Of a DNA stretch of 64,000 bases, positions 9,046-18,785 are shown piece by piece. Under the pieces are notes generated by a model that was given only the letters and a program-made list of their open reading frames with translations, was not told where the DNA came from and searched no databases. The position numbers and the translations under genes are program-made. Position 1 is the first letter of the stretch. Each line of letters begins with the position of its first letter. The DNA comes from Neokomagataea anthophila. Its GTDB lineage: Bacteria; Pseudomonadota; Alphaproteobacteria; Acetobacterales; Acetobacteraceae. The stretch covers positions 1-64,000 of the forward strand of contig NZ_JAGRQH010000008.1 in the NCBI RefSeq assembly GCF_018122595.1. The letters run 5' to 3'.

Positions 9046-10065
9046 ATGACAAACCCGACTGAGAACGGCAAGGCAGCTCCAGAAGAGCGGTTTGATTTGA
9101 TGACGGCGAACCCAGTATATAAGCCGTTTCGTTATCCTTGGGCTTATGATGCGTGGTTGACACAGCAGCGTGTTCATTGGTTGCCAGAAGAGGTACCGCT
9201 TGCCGACGACGTGAAGGATTGGCACCGCACGCTGACAGAATCTGAGCAGCATCTGGTAACGCAGATTTTCCGCTTCTTCACGCAAGCTGATGTGGAAGTG
9301 AACTCTGCTTACATGAAGTATTACAGTCAGGTCTTTAAGCCGACTGAAGTGCTCATGATGTTGTCCTCTTTCTCAAATATTGAGACGGTGCATATCGCTG
9401 CATATTCTCATCTTCTTGATACCATTGGTATGCCTGAGACTGAGTACTCAGCATTCCTTAAGTATAAGGAGATGAAGGATAAGTATGACTTCATGCAATC
9501 CTTCAATATTAACTCTAAGCGTGAAATTGCCAAGACGATGGCGGCGTTTGGGGCATTTATGGAAGGGCTTCAGCTTTTCGCATCGTTTGCGATTTTGTTG
9601 AACTTCCCACGCTTCAACAAGCTGAAGGGTATGGGGCAGATTGTTACGTGGTCTGTGCGTGATGAAACACTGCACTGCCTGTCCATGATTCGTCTGTTCC
9701 GTACGTTTGTGCGTGAAAACCGTGAGATTTGGACGGAAGATTTCCGTGAAGAACTCTTGCAGATTTGTCGTACGACGGTTGAGCATGAAGACGCCTTTAT
9801 CGATCTGGCTTTCGAGATGGGGGCAGTTGAAGGGCTGGCTGCAGATGACGTGAAGAAATATATTCGCTTCATTGCAGATCGTCGTTTGACGCAGTTGGGT
9901 CTAGAAACGTTCTATGGTGTGGAAGAAAATCCACTGCCGTGGATTGATCACATGCTGAACGCTGTTGAGCATGCAAACTTCTTCGAAAACCGTTCAACGG
10001 AATATTCTCGCGCATCGACGGCTGGTAGCTGGGAAGATGCGTTTGAGGGGAATGTGTTCGAGTAA
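9046..10065 (+). CDS. nrdB: Ribonucleoside-diphosphate reductase beta subunit (class I)
   Basis: The 339-residue ferritin-like radical-generating subunit partners NrdA. Metal-ligand segments are visible: the aspartate in FFTQADVEVN, ETVH followed by the likely radical tyrosine in IAAYSH, MEGLQLF, and RDETLHC. The C-terminus is acidic, as expected for docking to the alpha subunit. The ATG at 9046 is preferred to the GTG at 9043 because GAGGAG lies at normal spacing. There is no ATP-cone on this subunit either. Confidence 0.94.
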   Translation: MTNPTENGKAAPEERFDLMTANPVYKPFRYPWAYDAWLTQQRVHWLPEEVPLADDVKDWHRTLTESEQHLVTQIFRFFTQADVEVNSAYMKYYSQVFKPTEVLMMLSSFSNIETVHIAAYSHLLDTIGMPETEYSAFLKYKEMKDKYDFMQSFNINSKREIAKTMAAFGAFMEGLQLFASFAILLNFPRFNKLKGMGQIVTWSVRDETLHCLSMIRLFRTFVRENREIWTEDFREELLQICRTTVEHEDAFIDLAFEMGAVEGLAADDVKKYIRFIADRRLTQLGLETFYGVEENPLPWIDHMLNAVEHANFFENRSTEYSRASTAGSWEDAFEGNVFE

Positions 10066-10077
10066 AAAAGGTCAGTT

Positions 10078-10101
10078 CCCTCTCATCATAAGATGAGGGG
10101 G
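10078..10101. terminator. Hairpin between convergent nrdB and methyltransferase
   Basis: CCCTCTCATC (10078-10087) and GATGAGGGGG (10092-10101) form a 10-pair stem (one G-T) with a four-base ATAA loop, just after the nrdB stop. It overlaps the last codons of the opposing gene. There is no clear T tract, so termination is only probable. Confidence 0.45.
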
Positions 10102-10886
10102 GCGCCATCTCTTAGAATGTTTTCGGCTTCGGGTGTGAAGCTGTTTTGTACAGTGTGTAGTACAAGCCCGGGCAGCATTCTAAAGGCTGCTTTTCCAGCA
10201 AAAATTGCTTGTATCATGACGAGCTTGGCTTCTCGCTGAGGGCGTGGCCATAGAGGGAACAACTTTATAGAGCCGCATCCGTTTTGGCGGAGTGTCATGC
10301 AGGCGCGGTCTGTCAGGCTGCTGTGCAGAATGGTGGTGAGTGTGCCACCGGGTAAAACCCATTTTGTAAGGCAAGTGATCCATTCTTCGGGTGTGATGTG
10401 CTCTGTGCGTAAGGCTAGGTTGCGGCGTGCATCTGGTGAGGCTTTGCCATTTGGTGCGTACCACGGTGGATTTGAAATAACGTGGTGAAAACGCCCATTA
10501 GCGTTGGGCGCGATGTGCCTCAGCTTGCTGGGGAGTGAAGGGACGTGACCGAGGAGGACGTGGCTTTGGTCTCGTTTGATACCATTTAAGCGTAAATTAC
10601 GGCGCGCTAATAGAGCCGTTGCCGGGTCTGTCTCGATACCGATACCGCGTAGAGTGGAGTTGCGCGCGGTTAGGCAGAGCAGGCTGGGTCCGGCACCGCA
10701 GCCTATATCTAGAATGGTTTGGTTATTACGTACGGGAACGGCCGCAGCTAAAAGAATAGGCTCTATTCCTGTGCGATAACCTTGAGCAAATTGCTCATAA
10801 TGGAGGCGACCATTGAGGAGAGTGCCCGTACGTAAATGTGAAGCCTGTAGGGTGTGCATCGTCATGCTTATGGTTTGTTTGTACAA
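10086..10886 (-). CDS. SAM-dependent methyltransferase, TrmN6-like (tRNA1Val adenine-N6)
   Basis: This protein of up to 266 residues belongs to the small-domain N6-adenine methyltransferases. The SAM-binding motif I is ILDIGCGAGPSLL, and the catalytic NPPW motif occurs as VISNPPWYAPNG, as in the TrmN6/YfiC group that modifies A37 of tRNA-Val. The N-terminal region with GRLHYEQFAQGYRTGIEPILLAA fits that group. Starts at in-frame methionines 8 or 10 are equally possible. The exact substrate is inferred. Confidence 0.75.
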   Translation of the reverse strand: MYKQTISMTMHTLQASHLRTGTLLNGRLHYEQFAQGYRTGIEPILLAAAVPVRNNQTILDIGCGAGPSLLCLTARNSTLRGIGIETDPATALLARRNLRLNGIKRDQSHVLLGHVPSLPSKLRHIAPNANGRFHHVISNPPWYAPNGKASPDARRNLALRTEHITPEEWITCLTKWVLPGGTLTTILHSSLTDRACMTLRQNGCGSIKLFPLWPRPQREAKLVMIQAIFAGKAAFRMLPGLVLHTVQNSFTPEAENILRDGAPLIL

Positions 10887-11056
10887 AGTGGCGTAGGATT
10901 ATGGTTCTGATCATGGATTAGAGGACGTTCTCTTTCGTTCTGGCGTTGCATGGGTTGTTTTCTATGTCTAGACCGGAAGGACGTTATAGGGGTGCGGTGT
11001 GGTTCGTGTGATCGTTCCGTTACCTGATTGTTGTATGGTATCTGGAGTTATAACCT

Positions 11057-12163
11057 TTGGACACTGCTTCCACGGATGCAGCGAACATTCCTAGCGCTTC
11101 TGCTTCAAGCGGTGCTGGACATGTCGGGCAGTCGAGCACTGATATGCCTTCGGGGGGAAAGACCTCTGGTGGTGAAAATGCACTTTCCGCTTTGTTGTCT
11201 TATTTAAAGGACGACATGCAGGCTTGTAACCGCGCTATTGTTGAGCGGATGCAAAGTCCGGTGCCACTTATTCCGCAATTAGGGGCACATTTGGTGGCCG
11301 CGGGTGGCAAGCGTTTACGGCCTTTACTAACGCTAGCATCAGCCCATTTATGTGGTTATGAGCCAAGTCCAGACCGGCAGCGTCATGTTGGGCTGGCAGC
11401 CTGTGTGGAATTTATCCATACGGCGACGTTGCTGCATGATGATGTGGTGGATGAGAGCGTGTTACGGCGCGGCTTAGCGTCTGCTAATGCGGTCTTTGGT
11501 AATAAGGCGTCTGTTCTCGTTGGGGATTTCTTGTTTGCGCGCTCATTTCAGCTGATGACGGCTGATGGTAGTTTGCGTGTGATGGAAATTCTCTCGGGAG
11601 CCTCGGCGACCATCGCAGAAGGTGAAGTTCTGCAAATGGTGGTGCAGAATGACCTGTCTACGCCGATGGAGCGTTATTTGGAGGTCATCCACGGGAAGAC
11701 GGCGGCGCTTTTTGCTGCAGCTTGCCGCGTTGGGGCTGTGATTGCCGAGCGTTCAGAGCAGGATGAATTGGCTTTGGATGCGTTCGGAACCAATCTGGGG
11801 ATGGCGTTCCAACTGGTTGATGATGCGCTGGATTATGCGGCAGATCAGCAGGTTCTGGGTAAGACGGTCGGTGACGATTTCCGCGAAGGAAAAATCACGC
11901 TGCCTGTGTTGGCCGCTTATAATGCGGGTAATACGGAAGAGCGTTTGTTCTGGGAGCGTGTGATTGGTCGTGCTGAGCAGACGGAAGATGATCTGTTCCA
12001 TGCTCTGGATCTGATTGCCAAGACGGGTGCTATTCACACCACGATTGAGCGTGCGCGCCAATATGCAGACGCTGCTGTTGAAGCGCTTCAGGTTTTTCCT
12101 GAGAGTGAAATTCGCCGTTTGATGGCGGAGACGGTACAGTTTACGGTGGATCGGGCGCGATAA
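11057..12163 (+). CDS. ispB: Polyprenyl diphosphate synthase (probable octa-/decaprenyl, ubiquinone side chain)
   Basis: A trans-polyprenyl synthase of 368 residues, from a TTG with GGAG ten bases upstream. The first aspartate-rich motif is in LLHDDVVDE and the second in LVDDALDY. KTAALFAAACRVGA and GKTVGDDFREGKITLP are also family hallmarks. The first 40 or so residues are rich in Ser, Gly and Ala and lie outside the fold, so a later start is possible. It would make the ubiquinone tail precursor. The gene stands alone and ends in a strong terminator. Confidence 0.88.
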   Translation: MDTASTDAANIPSASASSGAGHVGQSSTDMPSGGKTSGGENALSALLSYLKDDMQACNRAIVERMQSPVPLIPQLGAHLVAAGGKRLRPLLTLASAHLCGYEPSPDRQRHVGLAACVEFIHTATLLHDDVVDESVLRRGLASANAVFGNKASVLVGDFLFARSFQLMTADGSLRVMEILSGASATIAEGEVLQMVVQNDLSTPMERYLEVIHGKTAALFAAACRVGAVIAERSEQDELALDAFGTNLGMAFQLVDDALDYAADQQVLGKTVGDDFREGKITLPVLAAYNAGNTEERLFWERVIGRAEQTEDDLFHALDLIAKTGAIHTTIERARQYADAAVEALQVFPESEIRRLMAETVQFTVDRAR

Positions 12164-12190
12164 GCGTCAGCGGTATTGCTGTGTTTCATG

Positions 12191-12222
12191 AAAAAGCCCG
12201 GCTCAATGAGCCGGGCTTTTTG
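12191..12222. terminator. Bidirectional terminator between ispB and the M61 peptidase
   Basis: A near-perfect hairpin, AAAAAGCCCGGCTC loop GAGCCGGGCTTTTT, with A and T tracts on both sides. It serves the two convergent genes. Confidence 0.93.
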
Positions 12223-12226
12223 TATT

Positions 12227-14176
12227 TTAGCGCGGAGCGTAAATAGCGCTCAGGCGATCTGGAGTGCCGTTAAGGCGCTCAAGGTGTGGGTAACGGAGGC
12301 CATCATGATATGGGATAGCAACCGTAGTAATGTGGTCATCTGATTTTACGACGAGACGAACATCTTGCTTGCTATGCTGAGCATCCGTAATGGCCTGTTT
12401 GAGGCGCTTTGGAGTGAAGCTCAGATCGTTGACGGCCAGAATGACTTGGCCAGAGTTGATGCCTGCTTTGAAGGCTGGGCTGTTCCAATGGACGCGCGAT
12501 GCGGTGCCATTAGCACGTACAAGCATACCCAAAGAGAAGGTTAAATCTGCGCTATGGCGTGCGCCTTCGATAGTTTTGATGAAGGATGTTGGCTTGTCGG
12601 TGTAAACAAGCTTATAGCCGCCATTCGTCAGGCCATCGAGCGGAGCGTGTGGCTGAACTTTATCAAGGCGATCATGCAAGAACTTGGCCCAGTCATAAGG
12701 CTGCACAGCGTTGAGTGTCTTAACGACATCATCAAAGTTATAAGGGCTAACGATGAAGCTGCCATTATTGGTGCTGAAGAAAGCTTTCGCAAAATCATCG
12801 AGTGATTTGTGATCATTGGACAGCTTACGGATTAAGGAATCAGCATCCAGCCAGACGAGTTGTCCTTCAACATAGTAATCTTCAGAGCGCTGCCAGTCAC
12901 GCCATGACAAGGGAGCGCGCTGTGCGATGACAGGGTCATTGGTGGTGTCTTCCAAAGTGCGCCATAGACGGCCAGTCTGGTTGTCGTATGTGGCAGCCAT
13001 GTAGGCTAGGGCTTCAAAGCCTTGGTCTTTGGTTACGAGGCCAGAGCGAGCGGCAAGGACATTGCCCCAATATTGGGTTTGGCCTTCATAGACCCACAGA
13101 AGGGAATCACGCTGTGGGTAGTTGAAGTTTGGTGCCCAAAGGTCCGCGGGACGACGATATTTGCCGTTCCATGAATGTGTGAATTCATGTGCCAGAAGGT
13201 CACGGCCGGGGAAGGTTTGATCCCATTCGGTGAAATAACCCGTTTCAGCGCTATTCTCGCTGGATTGATGGTGTTCAAGACCGATGCCGCCGAGTTCGTC
13301 CGTCAGGGCGAGCAGGAAGTCATAATGATCGTAATGGTGTGAGTCGAATAATGTAGTTGCTTGTTTGACGAGGTTCCGATGCGCGTCAACCTGTGCAGGT
13401 GTTGCTTCAAGGGATTCTGCATCGTCAGCGACGACATCTAGGCTAACAGGCACATGATCTGGGCCGGTGAGGTCAAACTTGCGGAAGTAGCGTCCGACAT
13501 ACAAAGGGGAGTCGACCAGTGTGTTGTATGTGGTGGGGTTGAAATGTGTGACGTCACCATAGGTGGAAGCGCGCAGGGCCGTGCCAATTTTCCAGCCATG
13601 GGGAACGTGAACGCTGGGGTTCACGGTAATGTTGCGTGAGAAATAACCCGCAGGATAGAGAGAGACCTGGTTCCACTGTACGTTCACGATAGAGGGCGTT
13701 ACGGTCACGCGGCCTTGGCTATCTGTGATGGGAGTGAGGAGCTGGAAGTTTAGGTCCAGTTTGGTGGTGTTGTGGTCAACTGGAATGTGGAACGCGGCGA
13801 CGTTTACCGTGTCACGCTTCCAGCCAATATCTTTTCCATTGCTATGAACCCGTAGGTCACCAAACTGGCTAAGAACGCCTGTTGGGGAGTGATCACCGGG
13901 GATCCACATCGGGAAGAACAGCACCATATCGCCTGCGCGTGCCGCATCTTGTGGGACGGGAATGGTTTCGTGAACGTTGAGTGCACGATGTGTCGTGTCA
14001 GTGGCATCAACATCAACGGTCAAAGCACCGGGGAATGGGTGGTCAACCGGGTCAGGGATAGTATTGGGGAGGGGCAGAGGCTGCGGTTGCGGCTGGGTAG
14101 ATTGAGCATTTGCAAAGGTGGGCGCCGTGAGGGCGCTTGCCAATGTTAGGGCCGTGAGAAAGCGGCGTGAAATCAT
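12227..14176 (-). CDS. Secreted M61 family metallopeptidase with C-terminal PDZ domain
   Basis: The 649-residue protein starts with a clear signal peptide (RRFLTALTLASALTAPTFANA), so it is periplasmic or secreted. The zinc motif HEFTHSWNGKYRRP, with H330, E331 and H334, is diagnostic of the M61 glycyl-aminopeptidase family. The last 130 or so residues contain a PDZ-like segment (FKAGINSGQVILAVNDLSF). Such enzymes cleave peptides with N-terminal glycine or other small residues. The physiological substrate is unknown. It runs toward ispB and shares its terminator. Confidence 0.88.
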   Translation of the reverse strand: MISRRFLTALTLASALTAPTFANAQSTQPQPQPLPLPNTIPDPVDHPFPGALTVDVDATDTTHRALNVHETIPVPQDAARAGDMVLFFPMWIPGDHSPTGVLSQFGDLRVHSNGKDIGWKRDTVNVAAFHIPVDHNTTKLDLNFQLLTPITDSQGRVTVTPSIVNVQWNQVSLYPAGYFSRNITVNPSVHVPHGWKIGTALRASTYGDVTHFNPTTYNTLVDSPLYVGRYFRKFDLTGPDHVPVSLDVVADDAESLEATPAQVDAHRNLVKQATTLFDSHHYDHYDFLLALTDELGGIGLEHHQSSENSAETGYFTEWDQTFPGRDLLAHEFTHSWNGKYRRPADLWAPNFNYPQRDSLLWVYEGQTQYWGNVLAARSGLVTKDQGFEALAYMAATYDNQTGRLWRTLEDTTNDPVIAQRAPLSWRDWQRSEDYYVEGQLVWLDADSLIRKLSNDHKSLDDFAKAFFSTNNGSFIVSPYNFDDVVKTLNAVQPYDWAKFLHDRLDKVQPHAPLDGLTNGGYKLVYTDKPTSFIKTIEGARHSADLTFSLGMLVRANGTASRVHWNSPAFKAGINSGQVILAVNDLSFTPKRLKQAITDAQHSKQDVRLVVKSDDHITTVAIPYHDGLRYPHLERLNGTPDRLSAIYAPR

Positions 14177-14279
14177 TAGGGCATTCCTGCATTAAAATCG
14201 TACAGCTATGATTTATAGCCGTACGATACGGACTGCGCCAATTATGATTCAGTAGCGGATTGAAAAAATATTCCGGTGT

Positions 14280-14891
14280 TTAGGTCGGAGTTGTGGCTTC
14301 ATGCACAGGGAAAACGGTGACGTCCCATGTATTGTCTGTTGGCGTTATATGCATCGGGGTAGCGTTGGGGATGCGGACATTAATGTCGAGGCCCATACCA
14401 GCGCGCAGGCCACGATAAAGTGCTCCATGTGCAACAATTAGCGGTGTGCCGGTTTCTATTGCGCGATTGGTCGCTGCAACGGAACGTTTCGTGAGATCAG
14501 CAAAGCCTTCAGCGCCTTCTGGTTTGTAGCCGTCATAGATCCACGGTTCGTACCAATTGCCCATCTCTTTACCTTCGAGAATACCGAAGCAAACTTCTTT
14601 GAAACCGGGGTCGGCTGAGAGGGGGAGTGTGATGCCGTGCCGTTCGAAGATGGCTTTTTGGGCGTATTCTGCTGTTGTGAAGGCGCGTGCCAAAGGAGAG
14701 GCTACTATATGGTCAAATGGGCGTTTCCCATCATCAAATAAGGTAGCCAAGAACGCCCCAGCCCGCTCTGCTTGAGCAAGGCCTGTAGCATTCAAAGGAA
14801 TATCCGTGTGCCCCTGCGCCAGTCCTTTGAGGTTCCAGTCGGTTTGTCCGTGACGGAGATACCAGTAGGGGCGAGGCGTAATGGAGGTCAT
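14280..14891 (-). CDS. Histidine phosphatase family protein (phosphoglycerate mutase-like)
   Basis: This is a 203-residue cytosolic protein from the ATG at 14891. It has the phosphohistidine motif YLRHGQTDWN (R13, H14, G15) and a C-terminal VAHGALYRGLRAG segment carrying the second histidine. A longer start at 14963 would overlap prs by 32 bases and add unrelated residues, so the shorter form is preferred. The substrate may be a sugar phosphate or a cofactor, and the sequence does not decide this. It follows prs on the same strand. Confidence 0.8.
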   Translation of the reverse strand: MTSITPRPYWYLRHGQTDWNLKGLAQGHTDIPLNATGLAQAERAGAFLATLFDDGKRPFDHIVASPLARAFTTAEYAQKAIFERHGITLPLSADPGFKEVCFGILEGKEMGNWYEPWIYDGYKPEGAEGFADLTKRSVAATNRAIETGTPLIVAHGALYRGLRAGMGLDINVRIPNATPMHITPTDNTWDVTVFPVHEATTPT

Positions 14892-14931
14892 AAGAGTATA
14901 AACTTCCAGAGGCGGAGAGGCGTGACGGAAA

Positions 14932-15864
14932 TCAGTCGAACAGCGACGATACGGAGCTTTCATCTGCGACGGCGCTCATAGCGCGGGCGAGGAGATTAGC
15001 TGTCGTGATCTGACGGATGTTCGGCGTCTCTCTCAAGGTTTCGGTCGCGGGGATGCTATCCGTGAGGGTTAGCATGTTGAGAGGGCTATTCTTGACTTTT
15101 TCACACGCATTGCCAGTCAAAACCCCGTGTGTGACGTAGGCTTCTACGCCAGCGGCGCCGCGCTTCATGAGGGCTTCAGCTGCGTTACACAAGGAGCCAC
15201 CACTATCGACGATATCATCCACCAGAACGCAGTAGCGGCCAGAGACATCACCGATAACGTTCATGACTTCGGAGACACCAGCGCGTTCACGGCGTTTATC
15301 AATGATTGCGAGATCGACGTTGAGACGTTGCGCTAACTGCCGTGCACGTACCACGCCGCCGACATCAGGTGATACGATAATCAACTCGCGGTTAGGAAGG
15401 CGTGCGAGGAGATCGCGGACGAAGAGTGGTGCTGCGTATAGGTTATCCGTGGGGATGTCGAAGAAACCTTGAATCTGCATAGCGTGCAGATCCATCGTTA
15501 AAATACGGTTTGCGCCGGCTTCGGTGAGGAGGTTAGCGACCAATTTTGCGCTAATAGGGGTACGTGGGCCGGATTTACGGTCCTGACGTGCATAACCAAA
15601 GTACGGCATGACGGCCGTGACGCGGCGGGCGGAGCCACGGCGTAGGGCATCCAGCATGACCAGCAATTCCATTAGGTGGTCATTTGTGGGCATGCAGGTG
15701 CTTTGAATAACGAACACGTCTTCACCGCGTACGTTTTCTTGGATCTCGACAAAGACCTCACCATCGGCAAAGCGCTTGACGACGGTCTTGCACAAAGGAA
15801 GGCGTAATTCGTTTGCAACCGCGCGGGCAAGCGGCAGGTTACTGTTGCAGGCAACGATTTTCAT
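14932..15864 (-). CDS. prs: Ribose-phosphate pyrophosphokinase
   Basis: The 310-residue protein is full length for class I PRPP synthetase, which makes phosphoribosyl pyrophosphate from ribose 5-phosphate and ATP. The PRPP-binding loop is [14 protein letters not shown]. Other family signatures are [30 protein letters not shown] and [20 protein letters not shown] is also needed for the cobalamin lower ligand and for NAD. The gene is followed closely by the histidine phosphatase. Confidence 0.96.
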   Translation of the reverse strand: MKIVACNSNLPLARAVANELRLPLCKTVVKRFADGEVFVEIQENVRGEDVFVIQSTCMPTNDHLMELLVMLDALRRGSARRVTAVMPYFGYARQDRKSGPRTPISAKLVANLLTEAGANRILTMDLHAMQIQGFFDIPTDNLYAAPLFVRDLLARLPNRELIIVSPDVGGVVRARQLAQRLNVDLAIIDKRRERAGVSEVMNVIGDVSGRYCVLVDDIVDSGGSLCNAAEALMKRGAAGVEAYVTHGVLTGNACEKVKNSPLNMLTLTDSIPATETLRETPNIRQITTANLLARAMSAVADESSVSSLFD

Positions 15865-16079
15865 TCAGCAATCTCGTCTGGGGGTGCCGACAGGGAAGAA
15901 GGAGGGCCTTTTAACAGCGCGTGTTCTCTCTGTCATCTTCTCTGTGCGATGAAATGGTGCAGCAATGAGAGAATTACGCTGTAGGTCTGTGTTTGGTTCC
16001 GTAGTTAGGGCGTTGTTATCCTGTGGCGGAAGTGCTGTTTTGCAATAGCTGCATGTCTTTTGGATAATGGGAAAAGCGG

Positions 16080-17096
16080 ATGGCTCTGAAAAAATGTACC
16101 GGTCAGGTAGGGCGCGTCTTATGCCTAGAGACCCTGCCATCCTTGCGTGAGGCGCATGATGCTGTCTGTGTGCCTCCGGGCGTTATGACGGAATGGGGGC
16201 TCTTTGAGCCATCTGGGCGCTGCGTGCCAGAGGCGATGACTTATAATGGTGTCGGGCGTTTGCACGCAGAGACATCTGCCCTGTGGTTGAGTGGTGAGGT
16301 TGAGGCAGCTTGGGCGCCAGATGGGTTCGATTATGTGTATATCGGTCCAATTGAGGCTAATCACTCTTTCTTTCATCGACGGAGTTTGGCCCGTTTTTGG
16401 GCTTTGCCCGCTGTTGAGCGTCGGCGTTTAAAGTTGGTGTATACGACGACGAATTGGAGCGCTTTGCAGGCGGCGCCATATTTTCAGGGTATTTGTTCAG
16501 CACTGAATTTAGAGGCTGATAATTTTTTTCATGTTACGGAACCGGTGCGCTTTTCGCGTATTGCCGTTCCGGCACCGTCTTTTGAAGAACTTTCGTTGAT
16601 CCATTCTGTGCATACGGATCTCATGCATATGATTGGTAAGCGATGGATCCCTCATGGTGCGGAAGTGGCTCCGGGGCGTGTGGTTTATATTTCAAAACAG
16701 CATTTGCCCGTGGGTAATGTTCGTGTTGGCAATGAAAAAGACATCACGGATGTTTTGGAGGAAAAAGGTATAGGAGTTCTTTTTCCGGAGACACTGTCAT
16801 TTAGGGAAAAGGTAGAGTTTTGGGCATCAAACCCGACTGTTATTGGGTTTGATAATTCATTTCTGAATCTCTCATCTCTATTTCCACGCAGGAATATTAT
16901 TAATATCGCGCATGGCCATGATATGTGGGCCAATCAAATGCTCTTCGATAAGGCCAATAATAACAAAAGTGACTATATTTTTTGGGAAGAAGGCTTTGAT
17001 GCCATGGGGGCAGGTGCTGGGTTTAATATGACGCTGATGGCGAAGAATCCAAAGCAACTCGCGCATGATCTTGCTGATTTTGCGCTGTCCCGATGA
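16080..17096 (+). CDS. Glycosyltransferase family 61 (DUF563) protein
   Basis: This 338-residue protein lacks a signal peptide. Its C-terminal half resembles GT61: RVVYISKQHLPVGNVRVGNE, then a DVLEEKGIGVLFPETLSFREKVEFWASNPTVIG region and a GFDNSFLNLSSLFPR segment, matching the pattern in which the acceptor face ends at an invariant loss-of-synchrony helix. The family transfers xylose or related sugars, and bacterial members decorate surface glycans. No other polysaccharide genes are nearby, so the acceptor is unknown. The Shine-Dalgarno site is weak. Confidence 0.6.
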   Translation: MALKKCTGQVGRVLCLETLPSLREAHDAVCVPPGVMTEWGLFEPSGRCVPEAMTYNGVGRLHAETSALWLSGEVEAAWAPDGFDYVYIGPIEANHSFFHRRSLARFWALPAVERRRLKLVYTTTNWSALQAAPYFQGICSALNLEADNFFHVTEPVRFSRIAVPAPSFEELSLIHSVHTDLMHMIGKRWIPHGAEVAPGRVVYISKQHLPVGNVRVGNEKDITDVLEEKGIGVLFPETLSFREKVEFWASNPTVIGFDNSFLNLSSLFPRRNIINIAHGHDMWANQMLFDKANNNKSDYIFWEEGFDAMGAGAGFNMTLMAKNPKQLAHDLADFALSR

Positions 17097-17103
17097 AGGG
17101 GGT

Positions 17104-17133
17104 GTACCCGGCTTATAGAAATAGGCCGGGTAC
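17104..17133. terminator. Hairpin between the GT61 and PiT genes
   Basis: GTACCCGGC (17104-17112) pairs perfectly with GCCGGGTAC (17125-17133) between two convergent stop codons. There is no long T tract on either side, so it is scored as a probable terminator. Confidence 0.55.
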
Positions 17134-17144
17134 GGAAGCAGCAT

Positions 17145-18497
17145 TTAGACGAAAATATAGAACAGGAACGCTGCCAGTGCGATGGTAACGGGCAGGGTGA
17201 CGACCCATGCGAGGGCAATTTTTAAGAGCATTTTGGGGTTAATGCCAGAGCCTGATGCAACCATTGTGCCAGCAACGCCGGAGGTGATGATGTGCGTGGT
17301 GGAGACTGCAAGGCCGGTATAGCCAGCAGACATAATCAAACCAGCGCCGAACACTTCGGAGACAGCACCTTGAGCGGGGGTGAGGTGTTTTTTGCCGATG
17401 CCTTCACCAAGGGTTTGGACAATACGGCGATAACCGATCATCGTACCAAGGCCTAAGCAAAGAGCGCTGAGAACACGGACCCAGATTGGTGCATATTCAA
17501 CCGTTGGGCGGAATTGTGCTGCGAGAGCTTTGGCATGCTTAGTCTCGGTCGGAGCCGCCGCAGGGTTGGCTGCAACAGAACGTAGGCCGGAGAGGGCTTC
17601 GTAAATGTCACCGCGGATAAGGGCAGGTGCTTCGCTGCCATTTTCAACCGTGCTGAGGCGGTCAAGTGCGGCAAGTTGTTCTTGGCGGAAAGAGTGGTTG
17701 CCGTATGAGGCAATGAGAGGGCGTGCGGCTTGAGCCTCTTGATGCAGTTGCTCGTAATGGATTGGCGCATTTGGATTAAGCGCGAAGGCAGCGGGCATAA
17801 TACCGATGATGGTGAGCATGATCAGACCGATGCTCTTTTGTCCGTCATTGCTGCCATGAGAGAAGCTAACGAGTGTGCAGGTTGCGACCAAAAGGGCTTT
17901 GACAACCGGGTTAGGCTTCGCTTCAGGGGTTGGGGGAACGTAAAACTCTGGCTTTCGGACCAGTGAGCGTACGATGAGATACAGAATGAATGCGCCGATG
18001 AAGCCGACGGCTGGAGAGATGGCAAGTGTTTTGAGGACTTTGAAGATTTGTCCCCATTCAACGCTGGGCCCTAAAGCGCGCGCATGAACAAACGCATCCC
18101 CTACGGCAATACCGATGAGGGCGCCGATGACGCAGTGTGAGGATGAGTTGGGGATACCGAGCCACCAGGTCGTGATGTTCCAAATGAGCGCTGTTCCGAA
18201 AAGCGCGACGAGCATTGGAATGGCTGGGGCCCCGTTGGGGGGAGACATGACGTCTGCGGGGAGTAGTTCCACCAATGTGTAGGCGACGGCAATCCCGCCT
18301 AACAGCACGCCCAGCAGGTTCATCAGGCCAGACCATATAACAGCTGTGCGTGGCTTGAGGGAATTAGTGTAGATGACACTGGCAACGGCATTGGCTGTGT
18401 CGTGGAAGCCGTTTGCGAACTCAAAGACGCAAACGAGGACGAAGCACAAAACTAGTGCAATGATGGACCAAGGCGAGTCCGGTACGAAATGAAGCAT
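17145..18497 (-). CDS. pit: PiT family inorganic phosphate transporter
   Basis: A 450-residue inner-membrane protein with about ten hydrophobic helices. The two inverted PiT signatures are present: FEFANGFHDTANAVASVIYT near residue 30 and SFSHGSNDGQKSIGLIML near the middle. A soluble stretch of about 100 residues separates the two halves. It would import phosphate with a proton or as a metal-phosphate complex. It is divergent from a phospholipase C gene, so both may respond to phosphate. Confidence 0.93.
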   Translation of the reverse strand: MLHFVPDSPWSIIALVLCFVLVCVFEFANGFHDTANAVASVIYTNSLKPRTAVIWSGLMNLLGVLLGGIAVAYTLVELLPADVMSPPNGAPAIPMLVALFGTALIWNITTWWLGIPNSSSHCVIGALIGIAVGDAFVHARALGPSVEWGQIFKVLKTLAISPAVGFIGAFILYLIVRSLVRKPEFYVPPTPEAKPNPVVKALLVATCTLVSFSHGSNDGQKSIGLIMLTIIGIMPAAFALNPNAPIHYEQLHQEAQAARPLIASYGNHSFRQEQLAALDRLSTVENGSEAPALIRGDIYEALSGLRSVAANPAAAPTETKHAKALAAQFRPTVEYAPIWVRVLSALCLGLGTMIGYRRIVQTLGEGIGKKHLTPAQGAVSEVFGAGLIMSAGYTGLAVSTTHIITSGVAGTMVASGSGINPKMLLKIALAWVVTLPVTIALAAFLFYIFV

Positions 18498-18785
18498 AGG
18501 GAACCATCTCTCAATGTTGAAAGGGTGCTTGTTTCGACCCCTAGAGAGTTTCCTGAAATAGGACTATCGTTTGGCAAAACAATTCACGTAAATTTAATCT
18601 CATTAAAAAGTTTAGTGATGTCTTCAAAAAGTCATGTGACCTTTCGGTATAGGGGTTTTATTCAGGGGCAAAATTATAAAATTGGGACGTGTTTTTAGTA
18701 TAGTTTTTTCAGGAAGAAGATCTTTTCTTCTTTGGGATGATCTGACGAAAACATTGTCCACATACATCATGTGACGGGAAAGTTT
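18498..18785. promoter_or_regulatory. Divergent regulatory region between pit and phospholipase C
   Basis: This 288-base, AT-rich gap must hold promoters for both genes. I see AAAAAGT repeated 21 bases apart (around 18606 and 18627), with GTCATGTGAC after the second copy, which loosely recalls a Pho box. An AAGAAGA-TCTTT-TCTTCTT hairpin lies near 18714-18732. Neither is a firm match to a known operator. Confidence 0.35.

Noticed and set aside
8856-9062. 68-codon Cys-containing frame between nrdA and nrdB
   Set aside because: It overlaps the nrdB start and coincides with a hairpin. No protein-like pattern.
15865-16140. 91-codon minus-strand frame directly upstream of prs
   Set aside because: It crosses the start of the GT61 gene and has no recognisable sequence. 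The contact with prs is a chance TGAATG.
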